DNA of 39,286 nt from Psychrobacillus sp040274765 (GCA_040274765.1 JBEMAY010000025.1:1-39286); one strand, 5' to 3'; positions 1-8,010 are shown, counted from the first letter of the stretch. Notes: generated from the sequence alone by a model not told the origin. Numbers and translations are program-made.

Positions 1-296
1 ATTTTGTACATCCTTATACGAGCGAAAATGTACATATTTGTGTTGACATTTATAGATTATCCATATAAGTAATATATATGTAACTTTAAATATAGTCATA
101 ACATCACCTTTTATTCCCCTTCAATTTTCTTACACTTAATATTCAATTGTTGAATACAAAATAAACATCAAACTTCAACTAACCTGCCCTGTTCGCTTAA
201 GTGTAACATTTCGCAAACAATACTATAATGAGCCTTTCCTCTTAATGTAAAATTTTTAAAAATAAACTGAAAGTTATTTACTTTTTTCTCGCCATA
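1..296. other. Non-coding leader region before the first gene
   Basis: No convincing gene is seen here. A TTGACA hexamer lies at 43-48, followed by TATAAG at 64-69. That spacing of 15 is short, so a promoter is only possible. The stretch also holds one copy of the dispersed repeat (171-217). Confidence 0.5.
171..217 (-). repeat. Dispersed intergenic repeat, copy A
   Basis: Read on the minus strand, this segment contains GAAATGTTACACTTAAGC and then GCAGGTTAGTT. It matches the plus-strand segment at 30112-30157 at about 36 of 41 positions, in the opposite orientation and almost 30 kb away. It lies outside any gene. Function unknown. Confidence 0.75.
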
Positions 297-319
297 CTGT
301 TATACTTTATATATAACAG
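277..319 (+). promoter_or_regulatory. Promoter with overlapping 8-7-8 dyad
   Basis: A possible -35 TTTACT (277-282) is separated by 18 bp from TATACT (301-306). A perfect dyad, CTGTTATA (297-304) and TATAACAG (312-319) with a 7-bp spacer, overlaps the -10 and ends just before the ribosome binding site of the hydrolase gene. This is the usual place for a repressor operator. The regulator is not known. Confidence 0.5.
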
Positions 320-334
320 AAAGGGAGTACTTGA

Positions 335-1636
335 ATGAAATATAACAAAGTCTTTATACTAACCTTATTAATGGTTCTTATTATACTTTCTGGGTGTAGT
401 GATAAGAAAGGAGGCGACGAAGATGTGTCTAAAGATAAGGAAGAAGAGAAAATAAATGTTTCTTTAGAAATGGTAGAGGGGTTGTGGGAAGGATCTATTA
501 ATGTCCCTAATCAGCCCTTACCAATTAGTATAAGATTCACAACAGAGGAAGGTTTAATTAGTATTCCAATTCAAGGGTTATATGACCATCCACTTACTAA
601 CATAACTATAAATGATAAGGATATTACTTTTAACATGCCAATTCCAGGACAAAAAATTACCTTTGTTGGAAAGTCGATGAACGAAAAAATAACAGGTACG
701 TTTACACAGCAAGGCCAACCATTCCCATTTGAACTTACTAAGGTAGACGATTTAGCCAAGGAAGAACAGTTAGAGGATATACAAGTAAGTGGTGGTAAGA
801 TGACAGGGCAACTAGAGATTCCTGAAGGGAAAGGACCGTTCCCACTGATGATTATCATTGCGGGTTCAGGACCAACCGATCGTGATGGTAACTCCTTAAT
901 CATGGTAGGTAAAAATGATAGTTTAAAAATGTTAGCAGAAGAATTATCGAAAGAGGGAATTGCGAGTATTCGATATGACAAAAGGGGAGTGGGGCAAAAT
1001 ATTGCTCTTGTTAGTAAGGAAGAGGACTTAAGATTTGATCACTATATAGAAGATGCTGTGGCATGGGGAGATTATGCTAAAGAGGACAAACGATTTAGTG
1101 AGATTGGTTATATAGGTCATAGTGAGGGCTCTCTTGTCGGAATGATTGCTGCTCAAAAGGCAGATGCAACTGTATTTGTGTCAATAGCAGGAGCAGGAAG
1201 ACCAATAGATGAAGTTTTATTGGAGCAGCTAGAAGATCAGTTGCCAAGTGAACTGATGAATGAGTCTGAAAAAATAATAGAGAAGCTTAAGAAGGGTGAA
1301 CGAGTAGAGGATGTACCTAAGGAATTACAAAGTATATTCCGCCCATCTGTACAGCCTTATATGATTTCATGGCTTCAATATAATCCTGTTGAACAAATTA
1401 AACAATTAGATGCAAGAATATTACTTATAAACGGTACAGCAGATTTGCAGGTCCCAAGTAGTGATGCCGAGCTTCTGCATCAAGCAAAGGATTCTAACCT
1501 TCTAATAATTGAGAAAATGGATCATGTGCTAAAAGAATCTCCATCTGATGAGCAAGGGAATATGGCGACATATACAGATCCTAGTATACCGTTGGCTGAA
1601 GGTCTAATGGATGGCATAATTGAATTTATTAAGTAA
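335..1636 (+). CDS. Lipoprotein alpha/beta hydrolase (serine hydrolase)
   Basis: A 433-residue secreted, lipid-anchored hydrolase. The signal peptide ends in lipobox LSGC, with Cys21 as the lipidated residue, followed by a charged linker. Residues about 45-140 form a beta-rich N-terminal region of the kind often placed before S9/S33-type hydrolases. The hydrolase fold runs from about 155 to 433. It has the oxyanion-region motif GSGPTDRDGN (177-186), the nucleophile elbow GHSEGS with Ser263, probable acid Asp370 in NGTADLQVP, and His397 in MDHV. The start follows AAAGGGAG at a normal distance. The gene stands alone, behind a promoter that overlaps a dyad, and ends at a shared terminator. Family assignment is secure; the natural ester or peptide substrate cannot be read from the sequence. 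Confidence 0.88.
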   Translation: MKYNKVFILTLLMVLIILSGCSDKKGGDEDVSKDKEEEKINVSLEMVEGLWEGSINVPNQPLPISIRFTTEEGLISIPIQGLYDHPLTNITINDKDITFNMPIPGQKITFVGKSMNEKITGTFTQQGQPFPFELTKVDDLAKEEQLEDIQVSGGKMTGQLEIPEGKGPFPLMIIIAGSGPTDRDGNSLIMVGKNDSLKMLAEELSKEGIASIRYDKRGVGQNIALVSKEEDLRFDHYIEDAVAWGDYAKEDKRFSEIGYIGHSEGSLVGMIAAQKADATVFVSIAGAGRPIDEVLLEQLEDQLPSELMNESEKIIEKLKKGERVEDVPKELQSIFRPSVQPYMISWLQYNPVEQIKQLDARILLINGTADLQVPSSDAELLHQAKDSNLLIIEKMDHVLKESPSDEQGNMATYTDPSIPLAEGLMDGIIEFIK

Positions 1637-1660
1637 AACACCTAAAGCGTAACAAATAAA

Positions 1661-1689
1661 AAAACGCTGAACGGGAAGTTCAGCGTTTT
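1661..1689. terminator. Bidirectional terminator
   Basis: AAAACGCTGAAC and GTTCAGCGTTTT pair perfectly over 12 bp around a 5-nt loop. A-runs and T-runs on both sides let it serve both convergent genes, the hydrolase (+) and the EamA transporter (-). Confidence 0.9.
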
Positions 1690-1692
1690 AAC

Positions 1693-2598
1693 CTACACAA
1701 TAGGCTTTTGTTGCTTTTGCTTTCTTCGGATATCTGCAATCGTTGGTATACACATACCTATCAAAATAATGATAATACCTAGTATTTGTAACAAAGTAAG
1801 AGCCTCGCTTAGAACAAGGACAGAAACCATTACAGCTACTGGTAATTCCATAGCACTTAAAATAGATGAAACTGCGCCACCGACTTTAGGTACAGCGATT
1901 ACGAAGAAATAAATAGGGACAATAATACCTAGTAAACCTAAGCCTAGTCCTAAGTAAAGAAGAGATTCCGTAAACAGCTTACCGTTCCACATGATTTCTG
2001 GACTTTGGAAGACAGAGATCATTAAGGCTGCAATAAAGGAAACCCAAAGTAAACGAGTAGTAGTATTCATTCCCTCTACTTGTTTCGTATTAATGTTCAT
2101 ATTGAGGGAGAAAGATACCGCTGCTGCTAAACCGTAGACCCAGCCTCTCCAGTCAATTCCACTCAAATCGACGTCTAATACACCTGCAGCTAGTAATGTA
2201 CCGGCAAATAAAATAACAAGGGATATTACTTCTGCACGAGAAGGTAATCTTTTTCTTATTATACAATCAATCAAAGTGCCGATCCACGTAAACTGGAAGA
2301 GCATGACTACTGCTAGGGAGGCTGGTAAATATATAAGGGCTTGTCCATAGACAATACCCGTAGTTGCTGTAAAAATCCCTGCTAACAGTATAATTTTAAA
2401 CCCGCCATACAGACGTGGTATTTTTCTTTGTGTCACCATGTAGATGACTAATGCTAATAGGAAACCAACAATGTATTGACTGGAAACAGCTTCGGAAGCT
2501 GTATACCCTTGTCCGATTGCTAATTTCACCATAGTTGATAAAGTCCCGTAACAGCTGGCTGCGAAGACAACCATTAAGGGGTAGATCCATAATTTCAT
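1693..2598 (-). CDS. EamA/DMT-family transporter
   Basis: A 301-residue integral membrane protein with about ten hydrophobic segments arranged as two EamA repeats. It opens with a segment containing MVVFAASCYGTLSTMVKL and ends in a short basic tail (RRKQKQQK). The length and ten-helix layout are typical of the drug/metabolite transporter superfamily. Its members export or exchange amino acids, sugars or other small metabolites across the cytoplasmic membrane; the substrate here is unknown. The start follows GAAGGAG at good spacing. It lies 19 bp after the GNAT gene on the same strand, so the two are likely co-transcribed, with the acetyltransferase first. Confidence 0.88.
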   Translation of the reverse strand: MKLWIYPLMVVFAASCYGTLSTMVKLAIGQGYTASEAVSSQYIVGFLLALVIYMVTQRKIPRLYGGFKIILLAGIFTATTGIVYGQALIYLPASLAVVMLFQFTWIGTLIDCIIRKRLPSRAEVISLVILFAGTLLAAGVLDVDLSGIDWRGWVYGLAAAVSFSLNMNINTKQVEGMNTTTRLLWVSFIAALMISVFQSPEIMWNGKLFTESLLYLGLGLGLLGIIVPIYFFVIAVPKVGGAVSSILSAMELPVAVMVSVLVLSEALTLLQILGIIIILIGMCIPTIADIRRKQKQQKPIV

Positions 2599-2617
2599 AA
2601 CCTTGTTTCTCCTTCAA

Positions 2618-3187
2618 TCAGGGGCCTACCGTTTTCACCATGTGATAGAAAGGCTCGCCAATAATGGTCCAAGGACATACAGTTTCAAATCCTAGACGAT
2701 TATATAAGCGGATTGCAGCCTCTTTCTCAGTTTCTACATTCAAGGAGAGTTTCCCGCCACCGTTATTTTTGACTACTTGTTCAGCAAAATTTAACAGTTT
2801 CGTTCCAATACCATGTCCACGATAGGTCGGATCGACAACTACAGTATCTATATACCATTCTCCAGGTAGCGTCTCTTTATCTATCGTCACCTGTGTTCCT
2901 TTTTTGGCTGAAAGATACTGCTCTAAATTTGCATCCAAAGTAACTGCTTGTTCAGCAGTATAAAAAACTAGTACGCCAGCAATTTCACCATCCATTTCTG
3001 CAACATAAGTATTTAAAAAGGAATGACGATTGCTGGTTTGAGTAAATAAGTGAATGAACTCCTGGGTAATTGCTGATTCTTCAGTTTCTCCAGTCATTTG
3101 CATAGAAATGTCACCGATCGCTTCCATAATAAGTGGAACTGAGCATTTGGCATCTTCTTTCGTAGCTTTTCTAATTATAATTTCCAT
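2618..3187 (-). CDS. GNAT-family N-acetyltransferase
   Basis: A 189-residue acetyl-CoA-dependent acetyltransferase. The acetyl-CoA binding signature is seen as VVDPTYRGHGIGTKLL at about residues 116-131, with the R-G-x-G-I-G loop. It is followed by LSLNVETEKEAAIRLYNRLGF, the usual beta5/alpha4 C-terminal part of the fold. The start is preceded by a G-rich binding site (GGGGGTG). It is the first gene of a probable two-gene operon with the EamA transporter and is divergent from the yxlE-like gene. The acetylated substrate (amine, amino acid, peptide or drug) cannot be told. A pairing of acetyltransferase and small-molecule exporter would fit metabolite detoxification, but that is inference. Confidence 0.88.
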   Translation of the reverse strand: MEIIIRKATKEDAKCSVPLIMEAIGDISMQMTGETEESAITQEFIHLFTQTSNRHSFLNTYVAEMDGEIAGVLVFYTAEQAVTLDANLEQYLSAKKGTQVTIDKETLPGEWYIDTVVVDPTYRGHGIGTKLLNFAEQVVKNNGGGKLSLNVETEKEAAIRLYNRLGFETVCPWTIIGEPFYHMVKTVGP

Positions 3188-3282
3188 TCAATTCACCCCC
3201 CAATTTGCTATTATAACATAGTTTATGAAAGCTTTCTTTTATAAAAGCTGTAATTGGAAATTTAAAAAAAGGAGGTATAATA

Positions 3283-3480
3283 TTGGAAATTTCAACTATA
3301 CCATGGGAGCTAATATTACCCATCATAATTTTACAATTAATTTTAATGATTGTTGCCTTTGTAGATCTTATAAAGGTGAACGACACAAATGGTCCTAAGT
3401 GGCTGTGGGCAATAATTATTTTCATATCAGGAATAATAGGATCTATTATCTATTTCATAGTAGGGAGACGTAACGAATGA
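3283..3480 (+). CDS. yxlE: YxlE-like small membrane protein (PLDc_N domain)
   Basis: A 65-residue protein with two transmembrane segments (about 9-28 and 42-60) and the PLDc_N pattern, in which DLIK..D..GPKWLWAIIIF joins the helices and a charged GRRNE tail follows. It starts at TTG, chosen because AAAGGAGG lies at the right distance and no ATG fits. It overlaps the next gene by 4 bp (ATGA). In Bacillus subtilis yxlE, yxlF and yxlG occur in this order inside the sigY operon, and the same order is seen here. Its role is probably as an accessory membrane subunit of the ABC exporter. No sigY or yxlC/yxlD gene is visible next to it. Confidence 0.8.
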   Translation: MEISTIPWELILPIIILQLILMIVAFVDLIKVNDTNGPKWLWAIIIFISGIIGSIIYFIVGRRNE

Positions 3481-4376
3481 ATACATTACTAGCAGTTCAA
3501 TCATTAACAAAGGAATATGGAAAAGAAAAAGTAGTGAAAGATGTTTCCTTTTCATTAATGAAAAATACTTCCACAGCCTTAATCGGTCCCAATGGTGCAG
3601 GTAAAACCACTACACTTTCTATGCTCACAGGACTAGTAAAGCCAACATCTGGGGATATTATGTTGGATAAGAACAAAGGTGTTCCTCGTAGTTTGATCGG
3701 TTTTTTACCTCAATATCCTACATTTTTCTCATGGCTCTCTGCTATGGAATTTACAGAGATGACGGCAAAGTTAAGCGGGGTAGATGCTAGAGCTGCTGTG
3801 AAGGAATCAGAGAAAATATTAGATTTTGTGGGGCTCGGAAATGTAAAAAAGAAAAAAATAGGTGCATTTTCTGGAGGAATGAAGCAGCGATTAGGATTAG
3901 CACAGGCAATTGTACATAATCCATCCCTTCTTTTATTAGATGAGCCAGTTTCGGCACTGGATCCAGTAGGCAGAAGAGAGATTTTAAATCTGTTGAAAGA
4001 GCTTCAAGAAAAAACTACTATTCTGTATTCGACTCATATTTTAAATGATGCAGAAGAAATGACAGATCAGCTATTGTTTCTGAGGAATGGTGAGCTGGTA
4101 GAACAAGGTTCTTTATCGGATGTACGAGAAAAATATGCAAACCCAATGATTAAGATTATTTTTACATTAAAGGAAGAGGCTAAAGCTTTTGCAAGTAGCT
4201 CACCTTGGAATGCTACACAAAAAGAATATTCTGTTTGTATACCGGTAAGGGAAAACGAACCGAGAATGCAAGAGGTTTTAGCATATGTGTCTGTAGGAGA
4301 TTGGACTGTTCAAAGGATAGAGAAGGCGTCAGCTAATCTCGAGGAAATATTTATGCAGGTGGTGAACAAACAATGA
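3477..4376 (+). CDS. yxlF: ABC transporter ATP-binding protein, YxlF-like
   Basis: A 299-residue ATPase of the exporter type (CcmA/DRA class). Walker A GPNGAGKTT is at about 37-45, the signature SGGMKQRLG at about 135-143, and Walker B LLLLDEP at about 156-162 followed by the D-loop SALDPVGR. The switch histidine is in STHIL at about 187-191. A C-terminal extension of about 80 residues follows the nucleotide-binding domain, usual in this class. Its start overlaps the stop of the yxlE-like gene and its stop overlaps the start of the permease gene, so the three are translationally coupled. It powers the YxlG-like membrane subunit. The transported substrate is unknown. Confidence 0.9.
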   Translation: MNTLLAVQSLTKEYGKEKVVKDVSFSLMKNTSTALIGPNGAGKTTTLSMLTGLVKPTSGDIMLDKNKGVPRSLIGFLPQYPTFFSWLSAMEFTEMTAKLSGVDARAAVKESEKILDFVGLGNVKKKKIGAFSGGMKQRLGLAQAIVHNPSLLLLDEPVSALDPVGRREILNLLKELQEKTTILYSTHILNDAEEMTDQLLFLRNGELVEQGSLSDVREKYANPMIKIIFTLKEEAKAFASSSPWNATQKEYSVCIPVRENEPRMQEVLAYVSVGDWTVQRIEKASANLEEIFMQVVNKQ

Positions 4377-5155
4377 ATACATTTCTTGTTTTGCTTCAAA
4401 AGGAATGGAGAGAAAATATACGTAATTTTAAGATTCTCTGGATTCCTCTTGTATTTGTTCTTTTTGGGATTACAGAGCCTGTCATGAACTATTACATGCC
4501 TCAAATCCTAAGCTCTGTTGGAAATTTACCTGAAGGAACAGTCATCGAATTTCCATCAATGACTTCCGAACAAATTATAATGTCCACCATTAGCCAATAT
4601 CAGTTAATCGGTATGTTAGTAGTTATTCTAGCTTTTTCAGGTATTATTTCAAGGGAAAGAAAGAATGGCACCGCAACTTTATTATATGTTCGTCCACTTT
4701 CATTTACAGGCTATGTAGGAAGTAAATTAGCAATCATGAGTATAATTGTTTTAGGTAGTTTTATTTTAGGGATCGTAGCTAGCTTATATTATACATCAAT
4801 ACTTTTTGGGGCTATAGATTTCTTAAGTTTTATAGAATTTACTGGTATATATGTTCTATGGCTTTTATTTGTGATTAGTATTGTTATATTTACTAGTGCT
4901 GCCTTATCCACTGGGATGGCTTCTACGGTGTCGTTGGTTTTGGTAATAATTGTTCAGGTTATAGATGGGCTGCTGGGTACATACTGGACTATCTCACCAT
5001 GGAAGTTGCCAATGTATGCTGGTTATGTTCTAAACGGTAATGTTGAAAATAGCTCATATATTTGGAGTATCTTAATTACGGTGCTTACAATCAGTTTCCT
5101 ATGGATCGGGGCAGTGTTTTTTACCAAAAACAACGTATGGAAGACGAAAATATAA
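4373..5155 (+). CDS. yxlG: ABC transporter permease, YxlG-like
   Basis: A 260-residue membrane protein of the ABC-2 type with about six transmembrane segments. The first is near 23-40, and a periplasmic-like loop (about 41-75) comes before the second. The cytoplasmic motif SRERKNGTATLLYVRP (about 98-113) is the conserved element that sits under the nucleotide-binding domain in this family. The ATG overlaps the ATPase stop codon. Membrane partner of the YxlF-like ATPase. Only 18 bp separate it from the CBS-domain gene downstream. Confidence 0.88.
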   Translation: MNTFLVLLQKEWRENIRNFKILWIPLVFVLFGITEPVMNYYMPQILSSVGNLPEGTVIEFPSMTSEQIIMSTISQYQLIGMLVVILAFSGIISRERKNGTATLLYVRPLSFTGYVGSKLAIMSIIVLGSFILGIVASLYYTSILFGAIDFLSFIEFTGIYVLWLLFVISIVIFTSAALSTGMASTVSLVLVIIVQVIDGLLGTYWTISPWKLPMYAGYVLNGNVENSSYIWSILITVLTISFLWIGAVFFTKNNVWKTKI

Positions 5156-5173
5156 TACGAGAGGGACATTTAA

Positions 5174-5875
5174 ATGACATTACGCAACTCGGATCGTTTC
5201 ATCACCTCCTATAATCGATTAGATAAAATCATGAGAGATATAGTTGGTACTCAGGAGCACCTATCCTTCTTTAGATTAATTGACTTCGCTAAGAAAAAGA
5301 ACGCTGTGCTAAGACGATATGAAGCAGACCTTCGAGAATATGGAGACTTAAGAAATGCAATTGTGCATCATCGTACTACTATGGAATATGCGATAGCAGA
5401 ACCTCATGATGAGGTAGTAGCAAAGATGGAAGAAATAGAGGAGGCCTTAAGCAAGCCGGTCACAGTGGGAAGTATGTTCACCGGAGAAGTAACTACCTTT
5501 CAGGAAACAGATTCTTTAAGCTATGCCCTCCAAGTTATTAAGGATAAAAAATACAATCAATTTCCAGTTTATAATGAAGATAAATTTAGAGGACTTATCA
5601 CACCTGTAGGAATTACTATGTGGATGGCGAGTAAAGTAGAATCAGAGAATTTTTCGAGAAAAAAAGCAACCTTGGGTGAAATTCTGAAGCATGAAAGCAA
5701 TAGGGAGAATCATCGCTTTGTTGAAGAAGAAATGTCCGTATATGAGGCGTTAGAAGTTTTCAAATCGGCAATTGGGAGAGGTAAAAGATTAGAAGCACTG
5801 TTAATTACTAAGGATGGTAAACTGAGTAACAAACTAATAGGAATAGTAACTCCAATGAGTATGATGAAAATTTAA
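5174..5875 (+). CDS. CBS-pair protein with HEPN-like N-terminal domain
   Basis: A 233-residue soluble protein. Residues about 1-90 are predicted alpha-helical and include DLRNAIVHHR, where Arg60 and His65 form an R-x4-H pattern like that of HEPN RNases. Two CBS motifs follow: about 93-150 (VTTFQETDSLSYALQVIKDKKYNQFPVYN) and about 170-230 (ending LIGIVTPMSMM). CBS pairs bind adenosine nucleotides and act as regulatory sensors. That the N-terminal part is a HEPN domain is inference from one motif and the helical character. It follows the yxlEFG-like genes by 18 bp, so it may be transcribed with them. Its start has only a moderate binding site (GAGAGGGAC). A strong hairpin terminator begins at the stop codon. 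Confidence 0.8.
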   Translation: MTLRNSDRFITSYNRLDKIMRDIVGTQEHLSFFRLIDFAKKKNAVLRRYEADLREYGDLRNAIVHHRTTMEYAIAEPHDEVVAKMEEIEEALSKPVTVGSMFTGEVTTFQETDSLSYALQVIKDKKYNQFPVYNEDKFRGLITPVGITMWMASKVESENFSRKKATLGEILKHESNRENHRFVEEEMSVYEALEVFKSAIGRGKRLEALLITKDGKLSNKLIGIVTPMSMMKI

Positions 5876-5903
5876 AAATAGTCATCTAATAGATGACTAT
5901 TTT
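5875..5903 (+). terminator. Terminator after the CBS gene
   Basis: AAAATAGTCATCT pairs perfectly with AGATGACTATTTT around the loop AAT. The stem starts at the last base of the stop codon and is followed by a T-rich stretch. Confidence 0.85.
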
Positions 5904-5974
5904 CCCTTTTATGACGTAAAATGGAAGTGGACGTGATTTTATCATGTAAACTATAATAGGATGGAGGATTGTGA

Positions 5975-6244
5975 GTGAATACGTATGAAGAGGAGCAGTT
6001 ACATTATAAAGATGACTCTGCAGTAAAAACGTCAACAGAGATGACTGTAATGGAATGGGTAATTACCATGCTAATTATGGCCATCCCCATTGTTAATCTG
6101 GTAATGTTATTCATTTGGGGATTTGGTAATCCAGATCCGAGACGTAATTTTGCTAAGGCATCACTTATTTGGATGGCTATATCTTTAGGATTAGCAATTT
6201 TATTTTATGTTTTTATAATAATAATAGCCCTGTCCTTCCAGTAA
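5975..6244 (+). CDS. Small two-helix membrane protein of unknown function
   Basis: An 89-residue protein with a polar N-terminus (1-25) and two hydrophobic segments (about 28-49 and 64-86). Between them lies a short loop, WGFGNPDPRRNFAKASLIW. The W..IPIVNLVMLFIW..G....R.NFAKA layout is one I recognise as common in small Firmicutes membrane proteins with no assigned role. The GTG start is chosen because GGAGG lies 7 bp upstream. It stands alone between two terminator-like palindromic regions. Confidence 0.7.
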   Translation: MNTYEEEQLHYKDDSAVKTSTEMTVMEWVITMLIMAIPIVNLVMLFIWGFGNPDPRRNFAKASLIWMAISLGLAILFYVFIIIIALSFQ

Positions 6245-6253
6245 GTAGTAGAA

Positions 6254-6273
6254 CTTATTTCCCGGGAAATAAG
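6254..6273. repeat. 20-bp perfect palindrome
   Basis: CTTATTTCCCGGGAAATAAG reads the same on both strands. It lies 10 bp after the small membrane protein gene. It could be a hairpin without a loop or a binding site; a run of five A, not T, follows it. Confidence 0.6.
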
Positions 6274-6293
6274 AAAAATCTACAAAATTTAAC

Positions 6294-6320
6294 AATCCCC
6301 ATAAATTTATGGGGATTTCT
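6294..6320. terminator. AT-flanked palindromic hairpin, probable terminator
   Basis: A perfect 24-bp palindrome whose arms are AATCCCCATAAA and TTTATGGGGATT. The CCCC/GGGG stem is followed by a T-rich tract, so it can end transcription of the small membrane protein gene. It lies about 50 bp before the phosphoesterase gene. Confidence 0.65.
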
Positions 6321-6368
6321 TAAATTTCTCGGGAATACGTTTTTGGTAAAAAGATTAGGAGTTTTTAG

Positions 6369-7169
6369 ATGAAAAAATGGATTTTTTTATTAGTAATTAT
6401 GTTAGCTGTGCTACTTTACATAGGGAATACTCGAGTAAGTATTAATGAAGTAATGATAGAGTCAGAGAAGATTCCAGCTAGTTTTAATGAATGGAAGATT
6501 TTGCAGATATCCGATTTACATGATGCCACGTTCGGTGATAAACAAGAAAAACTCGTACATAAGATTAAGAATGTAAACCCAGATATTATTTTTATTACTG
6601 GAGATATAATTGACAGCAATCGATATGACTTACAAAATAGTCTTAATTTAGTCAATCAAATTATTAGTATAGCACCAGTTTACTATGTTACTGGAAATCA
6701 TGAAATTGCTACCAATGACGTTAATCACATTAAAACTTCTTTACAGGAAATAGGTGTTCATGTTTTCAGTAATGAGGAAGAAACGATTGAATATAATGGA
6801 GAGCAGATGCGCATTATCGGAATTGAAGATCCCTTAAATGGTTTGCTTGTTAGTGATCAGCTAGAGAACTTTGAAAGCAGCGAAGATTATACCCTTGTGC
6901 TATCTCATAGACCAGAGGTATTTCATGATTACGTTAATTCTGAAATGGATTTAGTATTTTCTGGTCATGCGCATGGAGGTCAATTCAGAATTCCAGGTTT
7001 AGGTGGTTTAGTAGCGCCAGGACAAGGATGGTTTCCAAAATACACCGCAGGAACATATAAAGAAAAGGGAACGACTATGATAGTTAGTCGAGGTTTAGGA
7101 AATAGCTTAGTTCCTGTTAGAGTCTTTAATACTCCTGAGTTAGTTGTAGTTACATTAAAAAGTATATAA
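6369..7169 (+). CDS. Membrane-anchored metallophosphoesterase (YkuE/YaeI-like)
   Basis: A 266-residue calcineurin-type phosphoesterase. One N-terminal hydrophobic segment (about 3-19) acts as a signal anchor, so the catalytic domain should face outwards. Metal-site motifs appear in order: DLHDATFGD (Asp near 48), GDIID (about 75-79), GNHE (about 107-110), SHRPEVF (about 181-187) and GHAHGGQ (about 200-206). These are the five blocks of the family. The C-terminal part has the usual GxG-rich YaeI region (GLGGLVAPGQGWFPKYTAG). Relatives hydrolyse phosphodiesters or lipid-linked pyrophosphates at the membrane; the true substrate is not known. The start follows TTAGGAG. A terminator lies downstream. 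Confidence 0.87.
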   Translation: MKKWIFLLVIMLAVLLYIGNTRVSINEVMIESEKIPASFNEWKILQISDLHDATFGDKQEKLVHKIKNVNPDIIFITGDIIDSNRYDLQNSLNLVNQIISIAPVYYVTGNHEIATNDVNHIKTSLQEIGVHVFSNEEETIEYNGEQMRIIGIEDPLNGLLVSDQLENFESSEDYTLVLSHRPEVFHDYVNSEMDLVFSGHAHGGQFRIPGLGGLVAPGQGWFPKYTAGTYKEKGTTMIVSRGLGNSLVPVRVFNTPELVVVTLKSI

Positions 7170-7201
7170 ATACCCAGTTTAAAGGTGATTTTTAAAATAA
7201 G

Positions 7202-7239
7202 GCATTGTCTGTTCATTTGAAACAGATAGTGCTTTTTTT
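7202..7239 (+). terminator. Terminator after the phosphoesterase gene
   Basis: GCATTGTCTGTT pairs with AACAGATAGTGC (two G-U pairs) and is followed by seven T. Confidence 0.85.
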
Positions 7240-7256
7240 GCGCACAATAACGACTA

Positions 7257-7299
7257 TAAAAAAGCGAGTATTGGAACGAATCACGTCCTCCTACTCGCT
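7257..7299 (-). terminator. Terminator of the minus-strand unknown gene
   Basis: AGCGAGTA and TACTCGCT form the stem. Read on the minus strand, the stem ends in a run of T. It lies just after the stop of the gene at 7308-7907. Confidence 0.75.
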
Positions 7300-7307
7300 A
7301 CAAATAA

Positions 7308-7907
7308 TTACTTTTCGACTATTTGAAAGGTCTCTAAAATAGAATGGAAATTGGCACCATGTCCCTCTGCTGCCTCTAGAAAGTACTTTTGTGTGATAAC
7401 AAAGCTACCTCCATTACCATTATCAATGATGTAGATATCACCTACAGGACTATCCCAGTTCGTAAGCCCAGCTGAATCATGGCTTATGGCATGTAGCCAG
7501 TATCCATTCACAGGCTCAGTAACTTTCTCCGTTTCTTTAGGGCTAGTATAGTCAACACCCATTTGCATCTCTAGGATAGGAAGAAGTTCCTCAGGGGATT
7601 GATCATTTATCTGTTCTATTTTTAATGAAACCTCTGGATATTTTTCTTCTAAGGGTGTTTTAGTAGTAAGGGTATCTGATTGAGCACCTTTTACTAACTT
7701 ATAAGAATCTTCGTCAAAGGAAATCGTGTAATCGACTTGTGTTTCAGAGGAGTCAACTTCAGGATTTTTCGCATTGGGATGTTGGTTATCCTCCCTGATC
7801 TCTTTACTTGGAGCTTTGACCTCACTAAACATACTTGGCAAAAATACGATTAAAATGGTTACCAATGCAATAAAAATCATGGGCAAAGCTAAAAATCTCT
7901 TTTTCAT
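7308..7907 (-). CDS. Signal-anchored extracellular protein of unknown function
   Basis: A 199-residue protein not recognised. An N-terminal hydrophobic segment (about 5-27) with a KKR start suggests membrane anchoring or secretion, and no lipobox Cys is present. Residues about 30-55 are a polar, disordered-looking linker. The rest is a mixed domain rich in aromatic and acidic residues, with GYWLHAISHDSAGLTNW near 135-151 and a C-terminal HSILETFQIV. That ending recalls small extracytoplasmic domains ending in a F.I strand, but no family is claimed. The start follows AAAAGGAGTG. It lies about 100 bp after desR on the same strand and could be read through from that operon. It has its own terminator. 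Confidence 0.65.
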   Translation of the reverse strand: MKKRFLALPMIFIALVTILIVFLPSMFSEVKAPSKEIREDNQHPNAKNPEVDSSETQVDYTISFDEDSYKLVKGAQSDTLTTKTPLEEKYPEVSLKIEQINDQSPEELLPILEMQMGVDYTSPKETEKVTEPVNGYWLHAISHDSAGLTNWDSPVGDIYIIDNGNGGSFVITQKYFLEAAEGHGANFHSILETFQIVEK

Positions 7908-8010
7908 ATTTTCACTCCTTTTAATTAAAGGATATGCTCATGTAACACCTCAATAATCGTCTTAAGGTATTAGACGTAAAATATGGAAAATGGTAACAGG
8001 TAATGAGGAA

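Noticed and set aside
5928..5957. Promoter TGGACG-18-TATAAT before the 89-codon gene
   Set aside because: Transcription would begin inside the ribosome binding site, so this is probably not the working promoter.
6169..6372. Extra 67-codon gene overlapping the small membrane protein gene
   Set aside because: It runs through the palindromic terminator region, has no ribosome binding site and shows no protein-like pattern.
7956..7974. CGTCT/AGACG dyad between desR and the next gene as a terminator
   Set aside because: The stem is only 5 bp and no T-run follows on the minus strand.
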